A stretch of 64,000 nt of DNA from Nostoc mirabile CHAB5784. GTDB taxonomy: Bacteria > Cyanobacteriota > Cyanobacteriia > Cyanobacteriales > Nostocaceae. A program made the position numbers and the translations under genes. The notes beneath the pieces were generated by a model. That model saw only the letters and a list, made by a program, of their open reading frames with translations, was not told the DNA's origin and did not search any database. Positions 36,330 through 47,595 of this stretch are shown here, in pieces; positions within the stretch are counted from its first letter, which is position 1; every line of letters begins with the position of its first letter. The stretch covers positions 1 through 64,000 of the forward strand of contig NZ_JAIVFS010000030.1 of the NCBI RefSeq assembly GCF_020829645.1, written 5' to 3'.

Positions 36330-39300
36330 TTAAATATTTTCAATTGATTTCATTTTTTGCAGACGCTTTCTTTGTTGAGCTTTACCATCAGCAATTTTTT
36401 CTGTAGCAACGTCTACTACACCAGAAGATAGTTTTCCATTTTTGAGTTGATTAAAATAATCTACTAAAGAGCTTATGGTCGGATATCTAAACAGATCGAG
36501 GATAGATAAATCACTCTGAAATACTTCACGCAATTTGCTATGAACCTGAACCAAAAGTAGCGAATGACCACCTAATTCAAAAAAATTATCATGGATTCCT
36601 ACGTTCTCAACATTCAGTACTTGTTGCCAAATATCAGCAATAGTTTGTTCCACTTCAGTTTGGGGTGGCTGATAAACCACCTCCAATTCTGGACGTGCTG
36701 TATCAGGTGCTTTTAGTGCTTTGCGATCAACTTTACCATTGGGTGTGAGAGGGAGTGCCTCTAGCAATACAAAAGCTGCTGGCATCATGTAGCTTGGTAG
36801 CTTTGACTCTAAGAAGCTTCGCAATTCAGAAATTACCAGTGTTTGCTCGGTTTGCGGGACTATATAGGCTACTATTCTTTGAAACTCTGCTACCACAACT
36901 ATAGTTTCCCGCACTGCTAGGTGTTGGCTAATGAGTGCTTCAATTTCTCCCAATTCAATGCGGAAGCCGCGAATCTTCACCTGATCGTCAATACGTCCCA
37001 GGTACTCAATGTCTCCATTGGGCAGATAACGCGCTAAGTCACCGGATTTATAAAGGCGGGCATTTAGGCGATCGCTAAAGGGATGGGAAATAAATCTTTC
37101 AGTTGTTAGTTCTGGCCGATTTAAATAACCTCGTGTGACACCAGCACCACCAACATACATCTCACCCTTAACTCCAATCGGTACTGGTTGTTGATACTGG
37201 TCTAATAAATAAACTTGCAAGTCAGGAATTGGACGACCAATAATACTTCCTAATCCTACTTCTAAGTCTGCCTTTGTCAATGGGCGATATGTAACATGAA
37301 CGGTTGTTTCCGTAATGCCGTACATATTGACTAACTGGGGAAAGCGATCGCCATGACACTCAAACCAAGGTCTTAAGCTTTCAAGTTGCAGCGCTTCTCC
37401 ACCGAAGATGACCAATCGTAGATTTAGCCCTTTGGCAGTTCCCAAAGATTCCTCTACCTGTATGAGTTGGCAAAAAGCGGAAGGCGTTTGGTTAAGTACC
37501 GTAACTTGTTGTGTTAACAACAATTTGTAAAAGTCTTCGGGTGAACGACTTAGCCAGTAAGATACTACCACTATTTTGCCGCCATACAGCAGCGCACCCC
37601 AGAGTTCCCAAACGGAAAAATCAAAGGCTATGGAATGGAACAGTGTCCAAACATCATCTTGATTAAATTTATACCAAGATTCGGTTGCTGCTAATAGACG
37701 AACCACATTGCTGTGATTGACTAATACCCCCTTGGGTTGACCTGTTGAACCAGATGTATAGATAATATAAGCTAAGTTATCAGTTGTACAGTCATTGATT
37801 GGATCTTGTTGACTTTCCTGAGTTATACTTCCCCACTCTGTATCTAAACAAACAACCCTAGTTTGATGTTGTGGTAAATTCTTTATTAGGTGGTGCTGCG
37901 TTAGTAATAATGATACCTGAGCATCCTGCAATATAAAGGCTAAACGTTCTGGTGGATACGCTGGATCGATTGGGATATAAGCACCACCCGCTTTCAGGAT
38001 GCCTAATATTGCAACCACCATAGAGAGCGATCGCTCTACACAAATCCCTACCAATACCTCTGGTTTTACTCCTAGCTTTTGCAAATAGTGTGCTAATTGA
38101 TTCGCTCTAGTATTTAGTTCACGATAGGTTAGTTGTTCCGAGTCAAATACTACAGCGATTGCATCAGGTGTGCGTTCTACTTGTGCTTCAAACAATTGAT
38201 GAATACATTGATGTTGAGGATAATCAACTTTTGTATTATTCCACTCCACAAGTAACTGATGTCGTTCAGTTTCTGTTAAAAGCGACAATTCACAAAGGCG
38301 CTGCTGTGGATTAGCCACCATACCCTCTAGCAGAGTCTGCAAATGTCTGAGCATTCGGGTAACGGTATCGGAGCGATCGCTATCATCGTAAGTAATCTTG
38401 AATAATAACTCCTTACCTGGAATAACAGTTAGAGTTACAGGATAGTTAGTTCTTTCAAAACCATGAAAATCTTCTATTTCAAAATTTATATCCCTCTCTT
38501 GCACAGAAGGATATATATGATAATTCTCAAAAACTAATATATTATCGAACAGAGCAAAACCTTTAGGAACTTCACTCCATCCCTGGACTTTTACTAACGG
38601 ACTATATTCGTATTGACGCGCTTCAAGTAATTGAGTTTGAATTTTTTGCAGCCAAGGTAAAAGAAATTCTTTGGGCGAGACTTTGACTCTAACTGGTAGT
38701 GTATTAATAAACAGTCCTACCATCGACTCGGCTTTAGCTAAGATTGGGGGACGACCAGAAGCTACTGCCCCGAAAACTACATCTTCTTGACCACTGTAGC
38801 AGCTTAACAGCAAAGCCCAAGCTCCTTGTACCAGAGTATTTGGCGTTAGTTGATGCTGCTGTGCTACGGATTGCAATACTGCGGTTGTGACTGCTGAAAG
38901 TTGAATTTTCTGTTCGGCATAGCCATCTTCTGAAGTCAGTGATTTTCTAGCACCTTGATCTGCCCACAGCCATGTTGGAGTCGTAAAACCTTTGAGTGTC
39001 TCTCGCCAGAAAGTCTCAGCCATAGATAGGTTTTGTTGCTGTAGCCAGACAATGTAATCCCGATAAGGGCGAATAGCTTCTAAGTATACGTCTTCACCGT
39101 TGTTGAAAGCTTTGTAACAAGCAAGAACTTCCTTAAAAATTAGGGCAACAGACCACCCATCTAGTAACAGATGATGATGACTCCAAGTAAAGTTATAGGA
39201 TGTATCTGAAAGTTGAACCAGTGTTAGACGCATCAATGGTGGTTGCGTAAGTTCAAAGCCACTAGAGCGATCGCTCTGCAAGAAAACCTCTAACTTTTGT

Positions 39301-39608
39301 TGTTGTTCATCTGGAGACAGATGCTGCCAATTATACTCCTGCCACAGTAGAGTTACCTGTCGATGCACAACTTGTACTGGTTCTTTTAAGCCTTCCCAAA
39401 CAAAACAGGTTCGTAGAATTGAATGGCGCTCTACAATATGTTGCCATGCGCTATGGAAGACTGTAATGTTTAGTTTTCCGTGGAGAGTCCAGCTAAACTG
39501 TTCAAAATAGTTGCCAGATTTGGGGGCTGCAAGACTATGGTAGAGAATGCCCTGCTGCATGGGCGAGAGGGGATAAAAATCTTCAATGTTTTTGTTTTTT
39601 ACGCCCAT
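36330..39608 (-). CDS. NRPS module C-A(Thr)-PCP
   Basis: 1092 residues. It starts KNKNIEDFYPLSPMQQGILYH, a DCL-type C domain with acceptor segment, which fits the preceding subunit ending in an active-looking E domain after Ser. The C motif HHLLLDG is intact. A domain (about 465-965) code D-F-W-N-I-G-M-V-H-K predicts Thr. PCP (about 985-1050) has LGGHSLLL. A basic tail (DGKAQQRKRLQKMK) follows; the next assembly-line protein starts with a KS. The start lies one base after the upstream stop (TGACATG on the minus strand). About 170 bases after its stop the TonB receptor gene begins. The condensation would join D-Ser-containing peptide to Thr. Confidence 0.93.
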   Translation of the reverse strand: MGVKNKNIEDFYPLSPMQQGILYHSLAAPKSGNYFEQFSWTLHGKLNITVFHSAWQHIVERHSILRTCFVWEGLKEPVQVVHRQVTLLWQEYNWQHLSPDEQQQKLEVFLQSDRSSGFELTQPPLMRLTLVQLSDTSYNFTWSHHHLLLDGWSVALIFKEVLACYKAFNNGEDVYLEAIRPYRDYIVWLQQQNLSMAETFWRETLKGFTTPTWLWADQGARKSLTSEDGYAEQKIQLSAVTTAVLQSVAQQHQLTPNTLVQGAWALLLSCYSGQEDVVFGAVASGRPPILAKAESMVGLFINTLPVRVKVSPKEFLLPWLQKIQTQLLEARQYEYSPLVKVQGWSEVPKGFALFDNILVFENYHIYPSVQERDINFEIEDFHGFERTNYPVTLTVIPGKELLFKITYDDSDRSDTVTRMLRHLQTLLEGMVANPQQRLCELSLLTETERHQLLVEWNNTKVDYPQHQCIHQLFEAQVERTPDAIAVVFDSEQLTYRELNTRANQLAHYLQKLGVKPEVLVGICVERSLSMVVAILGILKAGGAYIPIDPAYPPERLAFILQDAQVSLLLTQHHLIKNLPQHQTRVVCLDTEWGSITQESQQDPINDCTTDNLAYIIYTSGSTGQPKGVLVNHSNVVRLLAATESWYKFNQDDVWTLFHSIAFDFSVWELWGALLYGGKIVVVSYWLSRSPEDFYKLLLTQQVTVLNQTPSAFCQLIQVEESLGTAKGLNLRLVIFGGEALQLESLRPWFECHGDRFPQLVNMYGITETTVHVTYRPLTKADLEVGLGSIIGRPIPDLQVYLLDQYQQPVPIGVKGEMYVGGAGVTRGYLNRPELTTERFISHPFSDRLNARLYKSGDLARYLPNGDIEYLGRIDDQVKIRGFRIELGEIEALISQHLAVRETIVVVAEFQRIVAYIVPQTEQTLVISELRSFLESKLPSYMMPAAFVLLEALPLTPNGKVDRKALKAPDTARPELEVVYQPPQTEVEQTIADIWQQVLNVENVGIHDNFFELGGHSLLLVQVHSKLREVFQSDLSILDLFRYPTISSLVDYFNQLKNGKLSSGVVDVATEKIADGKAQQRKRLQKMKSIENI

Positions 39609-39609
39609 G

Positions 39610-42600
39610 TCAAATATCTCCTATAGCTGCTGTAATGGCATCAAGATCGGTTTGCTCCCATTGGCTTTGCTGAAACTCAGCGAAATCGGAAGGGGTAAAA
39701 CCTCCTGCATCAGAAGATTGGCAATGAGTAATCAGCGATCGTAATGCCTCAATAAAGCTTTGAGCAAAAGTTTCAACCGTGGATTGACTATGCAACTGAT
39801 TGCTGTAAGTCCAGTTCATTTCCAGGCGTCCTTGAGAAATACCGCCGTTAACTTCCAGCAAGTGAGTTCGTTGACTTCGCAAATTACGACTGGAACCACT
39901 CGATTCGGTAGCAAAGCCAAATAAAGACGATTGTGGTAAAACTTGGTCAAACTGTCCTAGATAATTAAAAACCACTTCAGCTTTCGGCAAACGACTGATT
40001 CGTTCCCTAATTTCCATATCTTTGCTGAGATAGCGCAACACTCCATAACCAATACCTCGATTTGGAATCGCTCTTAACTGCTCTTTAATTGATTTGAGGG
40101 CTTTTCCTGGTGAGTCGAAAGCACTGTCAAGACTCAGATGTACCGGGAAGATAGTTGTGAACCAACCCACAGTCCTCGATAAATCTACATCCTCGAATAG
40201 TTCTTCTCGACCATGCCCTTCTAAGTCAATTAGTAATGAAGTTTCTCCTGTCCATTGGCTAAATGTTTGTACAAGTGCAGTTAACAACACATCATTAATT
40301 TGCGTCTGATAAACTGCTGGCACTTGTTGTAATAAAACTTGAGTTTCTTGTTCACTCAGCGATACAGTCAAAGTACAAGCTGATTTTTCTAGATTGTTCC
40401 CATAGTTAAAATCTATGGGTATAGACCTAACAGGTTGCTGCTGTATTGTCAGCCAGTATTCTAGCTCCGAATGCAATGCAGGCAATTGTGCATATTCTTG
40501 TAAATAACTAGACCACTGCTTGACAGAAGTTGTTTTAAGTGGCAGTTGTAGTGCTTTGTCCTGACAAATTTGCTCGTAAGCTGTTTGAAAATCTTCTATT
40601 AAAATTCGCCAAGAAACTCCATCAACAACTAAGTGATGAATCACCCAAAGTAAGCGACTTGGTTGATTAATACCCAGGTCAAAAAGAGCAATTCGGAATA
40701 ATGGTCCTTGTGTCAAGTTCAAGCTGGCTTGTAGCTGAACTGACATTTCTTCCATCTGTACCACTTGTTGATCTTTTGGTAGTGCTGACAAGTCTAAATA
40801 TATTGTTGGTATTAAATTGTCAGGACTGACTATAATCGCTTGAAGACCTAATTCATTTTTTATAAATCGTGAACGTAGCGCATCATGATGCTTTTGTAAA
40901 AATTGTACTACCTTTTCTAAAGCTACAGGGTTAATGCGCTCTTTAACTTCTAGCATTACCGCTTGATTCCAGTAGTGTGGTTCTGGTTGCTCTTGTTCAA
41001 AAAACCAATGCTCAATAGGTGTTAACTCTAGCGAACCAGTGATTAAGTTTTGTTCTGCTGAAATTTTCTGACTTGTACCACCTACAGCGGCTAGTTTTGC
41101 TATGGTTTGGTGTTGAAATAATTGCTTAGGAGTTAAGTGCAGTCCTGCTTGGTCGGCTTTGGATATTATTTGAAGGCTGAGGATAGAATCCCCTCCTAAT
41201 TCAAAAAAGTTGTCGTTTATACCTATTTTTTCTAAACCTAGTACCTGTGACCAGATAACAGCCAATTGTTTTTCAATGGTCGTCTGAGGTGCGATGAAAG
41301 CTTTTTCTAGTTCTGGAGGCACTGTGTCAGGTGCAGGTAATGCCTTACGGTCAACTTTACCATTGGGTGTGAGTGGTAGTGCTTCTAATTTGACAAAAGC
41401 TGCTGGTATCATGTAATTTGGCAACTTTGACTCCAAAAAGACACGTAGTTCAGGAATTAGCAGTGTTTGCTCTTTTTGTGGAACTACATAGGCGACTATC
41501 CGTTGAGAATCTGCTTGTGAACAATAAACTGCAACTACAGTTTCTCGGACTACGGGGTGTTGAGTAATGAGCGCTTCAATTTCTCCTAGTTCAATGCGGA
41601 AACCACGTATTTTTACCTGGTGGTCAATCCGACCAATGTACTCTATTTCTCCATTCGGCAGATAGCGTGCTAAATCTCCAGTTTTGTACAGACGTGCTGC
41701 TGCTTTATCACTAAAAGGATTGGCAATAAATTTTTCTGCTGTCAAATCGGGACGGTTTAAGTAACCCCTACCTACTCCCACACCACCAATATAAACTTCA
41801 CCTGCTACACCTATAGAAACAGGATTGAAATACTTATCAAGTAAATAAATTTGAATATTTGCTATTGGTCGCCCAATCGGAACTGTTTTTTGGTTGCTAA
41901 AACTATCTTGACACTGCCAAAAAGTCACATCTACGGCTGCTTCAGTAGGACCATAAAGATTATACAATTGGGCATCAAGTCGATTAAAAAAGCTCTGTTG
42001 TAGTTGGACTGTTAACGCTTCACCACTGGCTATGACTCTTACCAAAGACTGACATCTTTCTAATCCTTCTGCTGACAAGAATGCTTGCAGCATTGATGGC
42101 ACAAAATGTAAGGTCGTAATTTGCTGCTGTAGAATTAAGTTAACTATGTAGTTGGGATCTCGATGACCTTCTGGTTGAGCTACTACTAATCGCGCACCCG
42201 TCATCAACGTCCAGAAAAATTCCCACACAGATACGTCGAAACTGAAGGGCGTTTTTTGCAAAACACTATCTGCTGCTGTTAATTGGTAGGTATCCTGCAT
42301 CCACAGTAAGCGATTGCAAATTCCCTGATGGGTGTTCATTGCACCTTTGGGTTTTCCTGTGGAACCAGAGGTGTAAATGACGTAAGCAAGGCTCTCAACT
42401 GTGATGTTGCATTCAGGATTTTCTCTGTTTTCATCAGCGATTAGTTCCCAGTCGCTATCGATGCAAATTACTTGAGCTTTGTTAATTGGTATACTTTCTA
42501 CTAAGTTCTGTTGTGTTAACAATACACCTGGTCGAGAGTCTTCCAACATATAAGCCAAGCGTTCTTTGGGATAGCTAGGATCTAGTGGTACGTAAGCACC

Positions 42601-45600
42601 ACCTGCTTTGAGGATGGCTAATATTGCAACCACCATAGAGAGCGATCGCTCTACACAAATTCCCACCAATACCTCTGGTTTTACTCCCAGTGATCGTAAG
42701 TAATGCGCCAGTTGATTTGCTTTGGCGTTCAGTTCCCGATAGCTCAACTGTTGGTCTTCAAAAACGACTGCGATCGCATCAGGTGTTTTCTCTACCTGCG
42801 CTTCAAATAATTCATGGATACATTGTTGTTGAGGATACTCAACTTCTGTATTATTCCACTCCAGTAGTAATTGATGCTGCTCAGATTCACTTAACAGTGG
42901 TAATTCCGACAAACGCTGCTGTGGATTCGCAACAATTCCAGACAGCAACATTTGCAAATGAGCCGCCATTCTTTGTATGGAAGTTTGGGCAAATAAATCA
43001 GTATTGTATTCTAAATTCCCAACTAATCCTGACTCGGTTTCTGTGATGAATAGGGTCAAATCAAATTTAGCAGTATGACTATCACTTTCCACATGACTCA
43101 AAGTCAAACCAGGCAACTCCAAGACAATCGGTGCATTCTGAAGCACAAACATCACTTGAAATAGTGGTGTATGGCTTAAATCTCGCTGTGGTTGTATTTG
43201 TTCAACTAACAACTCAAACGGTAAATCTTGATGTGCATAAGCTCCCAATGCTACTTCCCGCAACCGTTTGAGTAGCTCCTCAAAGCTGGGATTTCTAGCC
43301 AAATTGGTTCTCAACACCAAAGTATTGACAAAAAAACCAATTAACCCTTCTATCTCTGCTCGATTACGGTTAGCAATGGGTGAACCAACCACAATATCTT
43401 CTTGCCCTGTGTAGCGCCATAGCAGTGTTTGGAAAGCTGCTAGCAGAGTCATGAATAAGGTACTCCCCTGCTGCTGGCTTAATTTATTCAGAGAAACAGA
43501 GAGTTCCTTAGATAAATTAAATGAGTAAGTTGCACCCCGGAATGTCTGAATTGCTGGTCTGGAATAATCAGTGGGTAACTCTAATACTTTGGGCGCATTT
43601 TCTAACTGTTTTCGCCAATAAGATATTTGAGTTGAGAGTACTTCTGCTTGCAGCCATCGTCGTTGCCAAGCAGCGAAGTCTACATATTGTATCGGTAGTT
43701 CAGTTAAGGGTGATAATTTTTCATTACAGAAGGCTGGATAAAGTGTTGCCAACTCTTGCACCAGTACGCCGATTGACCAACCATCAGAAGCAATGTGGTG
43801 CATCGTCAGTAGTACAATGTGTTCTTGTGCATCGAGACGTAATAGTTTTACTCTTAGTAAATAATCGCTGCTAATGTCAAAGGGTTGTTGTGCTTCTTGT
43901 GCAGCCTGTTGCCTGATTTCAACTTCTTGTTTATCTAAAGATAGTTCGCTAATGTCGATTGTTGGTAATCTTAAGGGCTTTGTTTCAGAGATCACAGCTA
44001 TTGCTTGCCCTTCAACTGTCTGGAAATTGGTTCTCAATGCTTCGTGGCGGCTCAGAATTTCGTTGAAAGTTTGTTGTAGCGCCTTGATGTTTAATTCTCC
44101 TTTCAGGCGAACAGCCGCAGGTATGTTGTAGAAGGGACTGTCTGGCTCTAATTGAGCTAGGAACCATAACCTCTGTTGAGCAAATGATAGCGGTAATTGT
44201 GGCGATCGCTCAATTGGCTCAATCTTTGTTGTTGCAAGTCCTAAGCCTGCTTTGTTGGCTGCTTCAATTTCTTTGGCTAACTCTGCGATTGTCGGTTTTT
44301 CAAATAAACAACGTAAAGGCAGTTCTATTTGAAATACTTGCCGGATTTGGGACATGACGCGAGTGGCGATTAATGAGTGACCGCCTAATTCAAAGAAATT
44401 ATCATGAATACCTACTTTGTTAAGTCCCAGTATTTCTGCCCAAATCCCTGCTAATAAATTTTCTATTGGTGTGGCAGGCGGAATATAATTGGGTGATGAT
44501 AGCTGTGTTAATTCTGGTGCGGGCAGTGCTTTCCGGTCAACTTTGCCATTAGGTGTTAGTGGTAACGTCTCCAATATGACAAAAGCTGTTGGAACCATGT
44601 AGTTTGGCAACTTTGATTTTAGGAAGCCACCTAGTTCAGTAATTCTTAGTGTTTGATTTTTCTGAGGAACTATATATGCAACTAGTCGTTGAGAATCTGC
44701 TGAATCTGAGCGTACTACAACTACTGTTTCTTGTATTCCTTGGTGTTGTGTAATGAGTGTTTCAATTTCTCCAAGTTCAATGCGGAAACCACGTACTTTA
44801 ACTTGGTTGTCAATCCGACCAATGTACTCTATTTCTCCATTCGGCAGATAACGTGCCAAGTCTCCTGTTTTATACAGACGTGTAGTTTCTTTACTAAATG
44901 GGTTGGGTATAAATTTTTCTGCTGTTAGGTCAGGGCGCTTGAAATAGCCTCGTGCAACACCATCTCCACCGATATGCAATTCCCCTGCTACACCAATAGG
45001 AACTAACTGGCTGTGTTGGTCTAAAATGTAAAGTTGTGTGTTCGCGATCGGGTGACTAATTGGTACAATCTTACCATCAGTTTTTATCTGAGATGCTGCT
45101 GACCAAATGGTGGTTTCTGTGAGGCCGTACATATTCCACAAAGAGGCACACCGATGCAATAATTGATTAGCTAAGTGTGCGGGTAAAGCTTCTCCACCAC
45201 AGAGAATTTTTAATTGATGATTTCCACTCCAGCCTGCTGTTAGAAGTAGCTGCCAAGTCGCTGGTGTGGCTTGCATAACTGTAGCTTTTGAGTCTATCAG
45301 TTTTGCTGACAACTGCGTTCCATCGGAGGCGATTTCTCGACTGGCGATTACCAAGCGAGCACCTACTATGATTGGTAAGAAAAGTTCTAGCGCAGCAATA
45401 TCAAAGGATATAGTGGTGAGTGCTAGTAAGGTATCTTCCTCAGTTAAACCTGGGGTTTGCCTCATTGAGTACAAAAAGTTGCTCAAAGTGCTGTGGGGGA
45501 TTTGTACGCCTTTGGGTTTGCCTGTTGAACCAGAGGTGTAGATGACATAAGCTAGGTTGTTAGTACTTAGTTCAGAGAATAAATTTTCTTTGCTTTGTTG

Positions 45601-47595
45601 GGCAATGCTCTGCCAGTCAGTATCTAAACAAATGACTTGCGCTTTGTGTTGGGGTATTGTCTCCACAAACGAGGCTTGAGTGAGCAACACTGGCGCTTGA
45701 GTATCTTCTAGTATAAAAACTATGCGTTCTTGAGGATAACTAGGGTCTAACGGTATATATGCACCACCTGCTTTGAGGATGGCTAATAGTCCGATGAGCA
45801 TAGAAAGCGATCGCTCTACACAAATTCCCACCAATACCTCTGGTTTTACTCCCAGTGAGCGCAAATAATGAGCTAGTTGATTTGCTCTAGTATTTAGTTC
45901 ATAGTAGGTTAATTGCTCATCTTCAAACACAACTGCTACAGCATCAGGTGTTTTTTGCACCTGCGTTTCAAATAATTCATGGATACATTGTTGTTGAGGA
46001 TATTCAACCTCTGTATCATTCCACTGTTTGAGTAATTGATGTTGCTCAGATTCACTCAACAATGGTAACTCCGACAAACGCTGCTGCGGATTCGCAACAA
46101 TTCCTTCAAGCAAAGTTTGCAAATGAGCCGCCATCCGACATATTGTATTTTCATCAAACAAATCAGTATTATAATCTAAAGCTCCATCCAGTCCCTCCTC
46201 TGTTTCTGTAATATGGAGTATTAAATCAAACATGATATCGCGATTACTGTCAGTTTCCACAGACCCGAAAGTTAAACCAGGCATCTCTATATCAGATATT
46301 GGTGCATTATGAAGCACAAACATCACTTGAAATAGAGGTGTGTAACTCAAATTTCGCTGTAGTTGCAGCTTATCTACTAACAACTCAAAAGGCATATCTT
46401 GGTAATTATAAGCTCCTAAAGTTGTTTCACGTATACGCCTCAGCAATTCTTGAAAACTAGGATTACCACTCAAATTAGTACGTAACACAAGGGTGTTGAC
46501 AAAAAAGCCAATTAGTTGTTCAATATAGTCCTGATTACGATTAGCGATGGGTGAACCAACTAAGATATCGTTCTGACCACTGTAGCGATGTAGTAATATC
46601 TTAAACCCCGCTAATAAGGTCATGAAGAGAGTCGCATCTTCATTGCGGCTAAGTGTCCTTAACGCTCGTGTTAAGTCTAGGGATAGAAAAAATGATTTTC
46701 TTTTACCTGAGAAAGTCTGAATTGCTGGTCGGGGATAGTCTGTGGGTAATTGCAAGACAGGCAAATTTCCACTCAGCTTTTCTTTCCAGTAAGTGAGGAG
46801 ATTGTCAAGAACTTTTCCCTGTAGATACTGTCGTTGCCAAACAGCAAAGTCTGCATACTGAATAAATAATTCAGGTAATGGTGAAGCTTGATTCTGAGAG
46901 AAGGCTTTGTAGAGTGCTGTTAATTCATTATTAATTATCCCCACTGACCAACCATCTGTAATAATGTGGTGGATTAATAACAATGAGATGTGTTCTTCTT
47001 CACTTAACTTTATCAGAATACACAATAGCAATGGGCTTTCAGTTAAGTTAAATAATTCTGATGGATCGAGATTATCAATAAGCCTTTGAATTTCAATTTC
47101 CCGCTCTGCTTCTGGTAATTCTTGCAAATCGACTACAGGTAAGGATAAGCTTAAAGTAGGATGAATTATTTGAACTGGTTGCCCTTCTACTGATATAAAA
47201 TTTGTTCTAAGTATTTCATGTCGCCGCACTATTTCATTGATGGCACATTCCAGTACTCCTACATTCAGTGAGCCTTTTAAGTATGAAATAGTAGGGACAT
47301 CAAACACCTGACTAACTTGTGTCAATTGTTCTGTAAACCAGGTACGCTGTTGAGCAAATGATAGCGGTAAATTTTCCTGCCGTTTTAGTGGGCGAATAGG
47401 CTGCTTATCAGCAACTAAAGCTACACTGTTATTGCCCAAGAAAGCGAGGATATCTTCTTTGCGTTCAGCTAGTTCTTCTTTGATAACTGGTGTCAGCACA
47501 TCTTTTGGAGCGCTACAGCGTAGACGATTCTCTTCAACCCAGAGTTTGACATCAAGACTGCAAAGATAAGACAAAAACTCTTCAATAGCTTTCAT
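39610..47595 (-). CDS. Two-module NRPS: docking-C-A(Gly)-PCP-C-A(Ser)-PCP-E
   Basis: 2661 residues. Residues 1-55 (AIEEFLSYLCSLDVKLWVEE, ending ERKEDILAFL) match the TubC N-terminal docking fold. C1 (about 75-500) HHIITDG; A1 (about 530-1030) code D-I-L-Q-L-G-M-I-W-K, close to the published Gly code DILQLGLIWK; PCP1 LGGHSLIA. C2 (about 1130-1560) HHIASDG; A2 code D-V-W-H-I-S-L-V-D-K, close to Ser codes; PCP2 LGGDSILS with the LTPKQLFQHQT form typical before E domains. The E domain (about 2200-2640) is canonical: HHLVVDG, LEGHGRE, GWFTTIFP, NYLGQFD, so D-Ser is expected. Its ATG overlaps the upstream stop by 4 bases. A1 lies in a 1.3-kb block almost identical to the gene at 53136-56522, and reads GLTETT where the copy reads GPTETT. 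Confidence 0.94.
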   Translation of the reverse strand: MKAIEEFLSYLCSLDVKLWVEENRLRCSAPKDVLTPVIKEELAERKEDILAFLGNNSVALVADKQPIRPLKRQENLPLSFAQQRTWFTEQLTQVSQVFDVPTISYLKGSLNVGVLECAINEIVRRHEILRTNFISVEGQPVQIIHPTLSLSLPVVDLQELPEAEREIEIQRLIDNLDPSELFNLTESPLLLCILIKLSEEEHISLLLIHHIITDGWSVGIINNELTALYKAFSQNQASPLPELFIQYADFAVWQRQYLQGKVLDNLLTYWKEKLSGNLPVLQLPTDYPRPAIQTFSGKRKSFFLSLDLTRALRTLSRNEDATLFMTLLAGFKILLHRYSGQNDILVGSPIANRNQDYIEQLIGFFVNTLVLRTNLSGNPSFQELLRRIRETTLGAYNYQDMPFELLVDKLQLQRNLSYTPLFQVMFVLHNAPISDIEMPGLTFGSVETDSNRDIMFDLILHITETEEGLDGALDYNTDLFDENTICRMAAHLQTLLEGIVANPQQRLSELPLLSESEQHQLLKQWNDTEVEYPQQQCIHELFETQVQKTPDAVAVVFEDEQLTYYELNTRANQLAHYLRSLGVKPEVLVGICVERSLSMLIGLLAILKAGGAYIPLDPSYPQERIVFILEDTQAPVLLTQASFVETIPQHKAQVICLDTDWQSIAQQSKENLFSELSTNNLAYVIYTSGSTGKPKGVQIPHSTLSNFLYSMRQTPGLTEEDTLLALTTISFDIAALELFLPIIVGARLVIASREIASDGTQLSAKLIDSKATVMQATPATWQLLLTAGWSGNHQLKILCGGEALPAHLANQLLHRCASLWNMYGLTETTIWSAASQIKTDGKIVPISHPIANTQLYILDQHSQLVPIGVAGELHIGGDGVARGYFKRPDLTAEKFIPNPFSKETTRLYKTGDLARYLPNGEIEYIGRIDNQVKVRGFRIELGEIETLITQHQGIQETVVVVRSDSADSQRLVAYIVPQKNQTLRITELGGFLKSKLPNYMVPTAFVILETLPLTPNGKVDRKALPAPELTQLSSPNYIPPATPIENLLAGIWAEILGLNKVGIHDNFFELGGHSLIATRVMSQIRQVFQIELPLRCLFEKPTIAELAKEIEAANKAGLGLATTKIEPIERSPQLPLSFAQQRLWFLAQLEPDSPFYNIPAAVRLKGELNIKALQQTFNEILSRHEALRTNFQTVEGQAIAVISETKPLRLPTIDISELSLDKQEVEIRQQAAQEAQQPFDISSDYLLRVKLLRLDAQEHIVLLTMHHIASDGWSIGVLVQELATLYPAFCNEKLSPLTELPIQYVDFAAWQRRWLQAEVLSTQISYWRKQLENAPKVLELPTDYSRPAIQTFRGATYSFNLSKELSVSLNKLSQQQGSTLFMTLLAAFQTLLWRYTGQEDIVVGSPIANRNRAEIEGLIGFFVNTLVLRTNLARNPSFEELLKRLREVALGAYAHQDLPFELLVEQIQPQRDLSHTPLFQVMFVLQNAPIVLELPGLTLSHVESDSHTAKFDLTLFITETESGLVGNLEYNTDLFAQTSIQRMAAHLQMLLSGIVANPQQRLSELPLLSESEQHQLLLEWNNTEVEYPQQQCIHELFEAQVEKTPDAIAVVFEDQQLSYRELNAKANQLAHYLRSLGVKPEVLVGICVERSLSMVVAILAILKAGGAYVPLDPSYPKERLAYMLEDSRPGVLLTQQNLVESIPINKAQVICIDSDWELIADENRENPECNITVESLAYVIYTSGSTGKPKGAMNTHQGICNRLLWMQDTYQLTAADSVLQKTPFSFDVSVWEFFWTLMTGARLVVAQPEGHRDPNYIVNLILQQQITTLHFVPSMLQAFLSAEGLERCQSLVRVIASGEALTVQLQQSFFNRLDAQLYNLYGPTEAAVDVTFWQCQDSFSNQKTVPIGRPIANIQIYLLDKYFNPVSIGVAGEVYIGGVGVGRGYLNRPDLTAEKFIANPFSDKAAARLYKTGDLARYLPNGEIEYIGRIDHQVKIRGFRIELGEIEALITQHPVVRETVVAVYCSQADSQRIVAYVVPQKEQTLLIPELRVFLESKLPNYMIPAAFVKLEALPLTPNGKVDRKALPAPDTVPPELEKAFIAPQTTIEKQLAVIWSQVLGLEKIGINDNFFELGGDSILSLQIISKADQAGLHLTPKQLFQHQTIAKLAAVGGTSQKISAEQNLITGSLELTPIEHWFFEQEQPEPHYWNQAVMLEVKERINPVALEKVVQFLQKHHDALRSRFIKNELGLQAIIVSPDNLIPTIYLDLSALPKDQQVVQMEEMSVQLQASLNLTQGPLFRIALFDLGINQPSRLLWVIHHLVVDGVSWRILIEDFQTAYEQICQDKALQLPLKTTSVKQWSSYLQEYAQLPALHSELEYWLTIQQQPVRSIPIDFNYGNNLEKSACTLTVSLSEQETQVLLQQVPAVYQTQINDVLLTALVQTFSQWTGETSLLIDLEGHGREELFEDVDLSRTVGWFTTIFPVHLSLDSAFDSPGKALKSIKEQLRAIPNRGIGYGVLRYLSKDMEIRERISRLPKAEVVFNYLGQFDQVLPQSSLFGFATESSGSSRNLRSQRTHLLEVNGGISQGRLEMNWTYSNQLHSQSTVETFAQSFIEALRSLITHCQSSDAGGFTPSDFAEFQQSQWEQTDLDAITAAIGDI
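44516..45855. repeat. Near-identical A-domain block, copy 1 (partner 53542-54881)
   Basis: 1340 bases, offset exactly 9026 from copy 2, with only four differences noticed by eye and no indel. It covers nearly the whole A domain, from the GVKPEVLVGICVERS segment to the A10 motif NGKVDRKALPAP, inside the first module of the 39610-47595 NRPS. Both edges are abrupt: outside them the two genes diverge strongly. Confidence 0.93.
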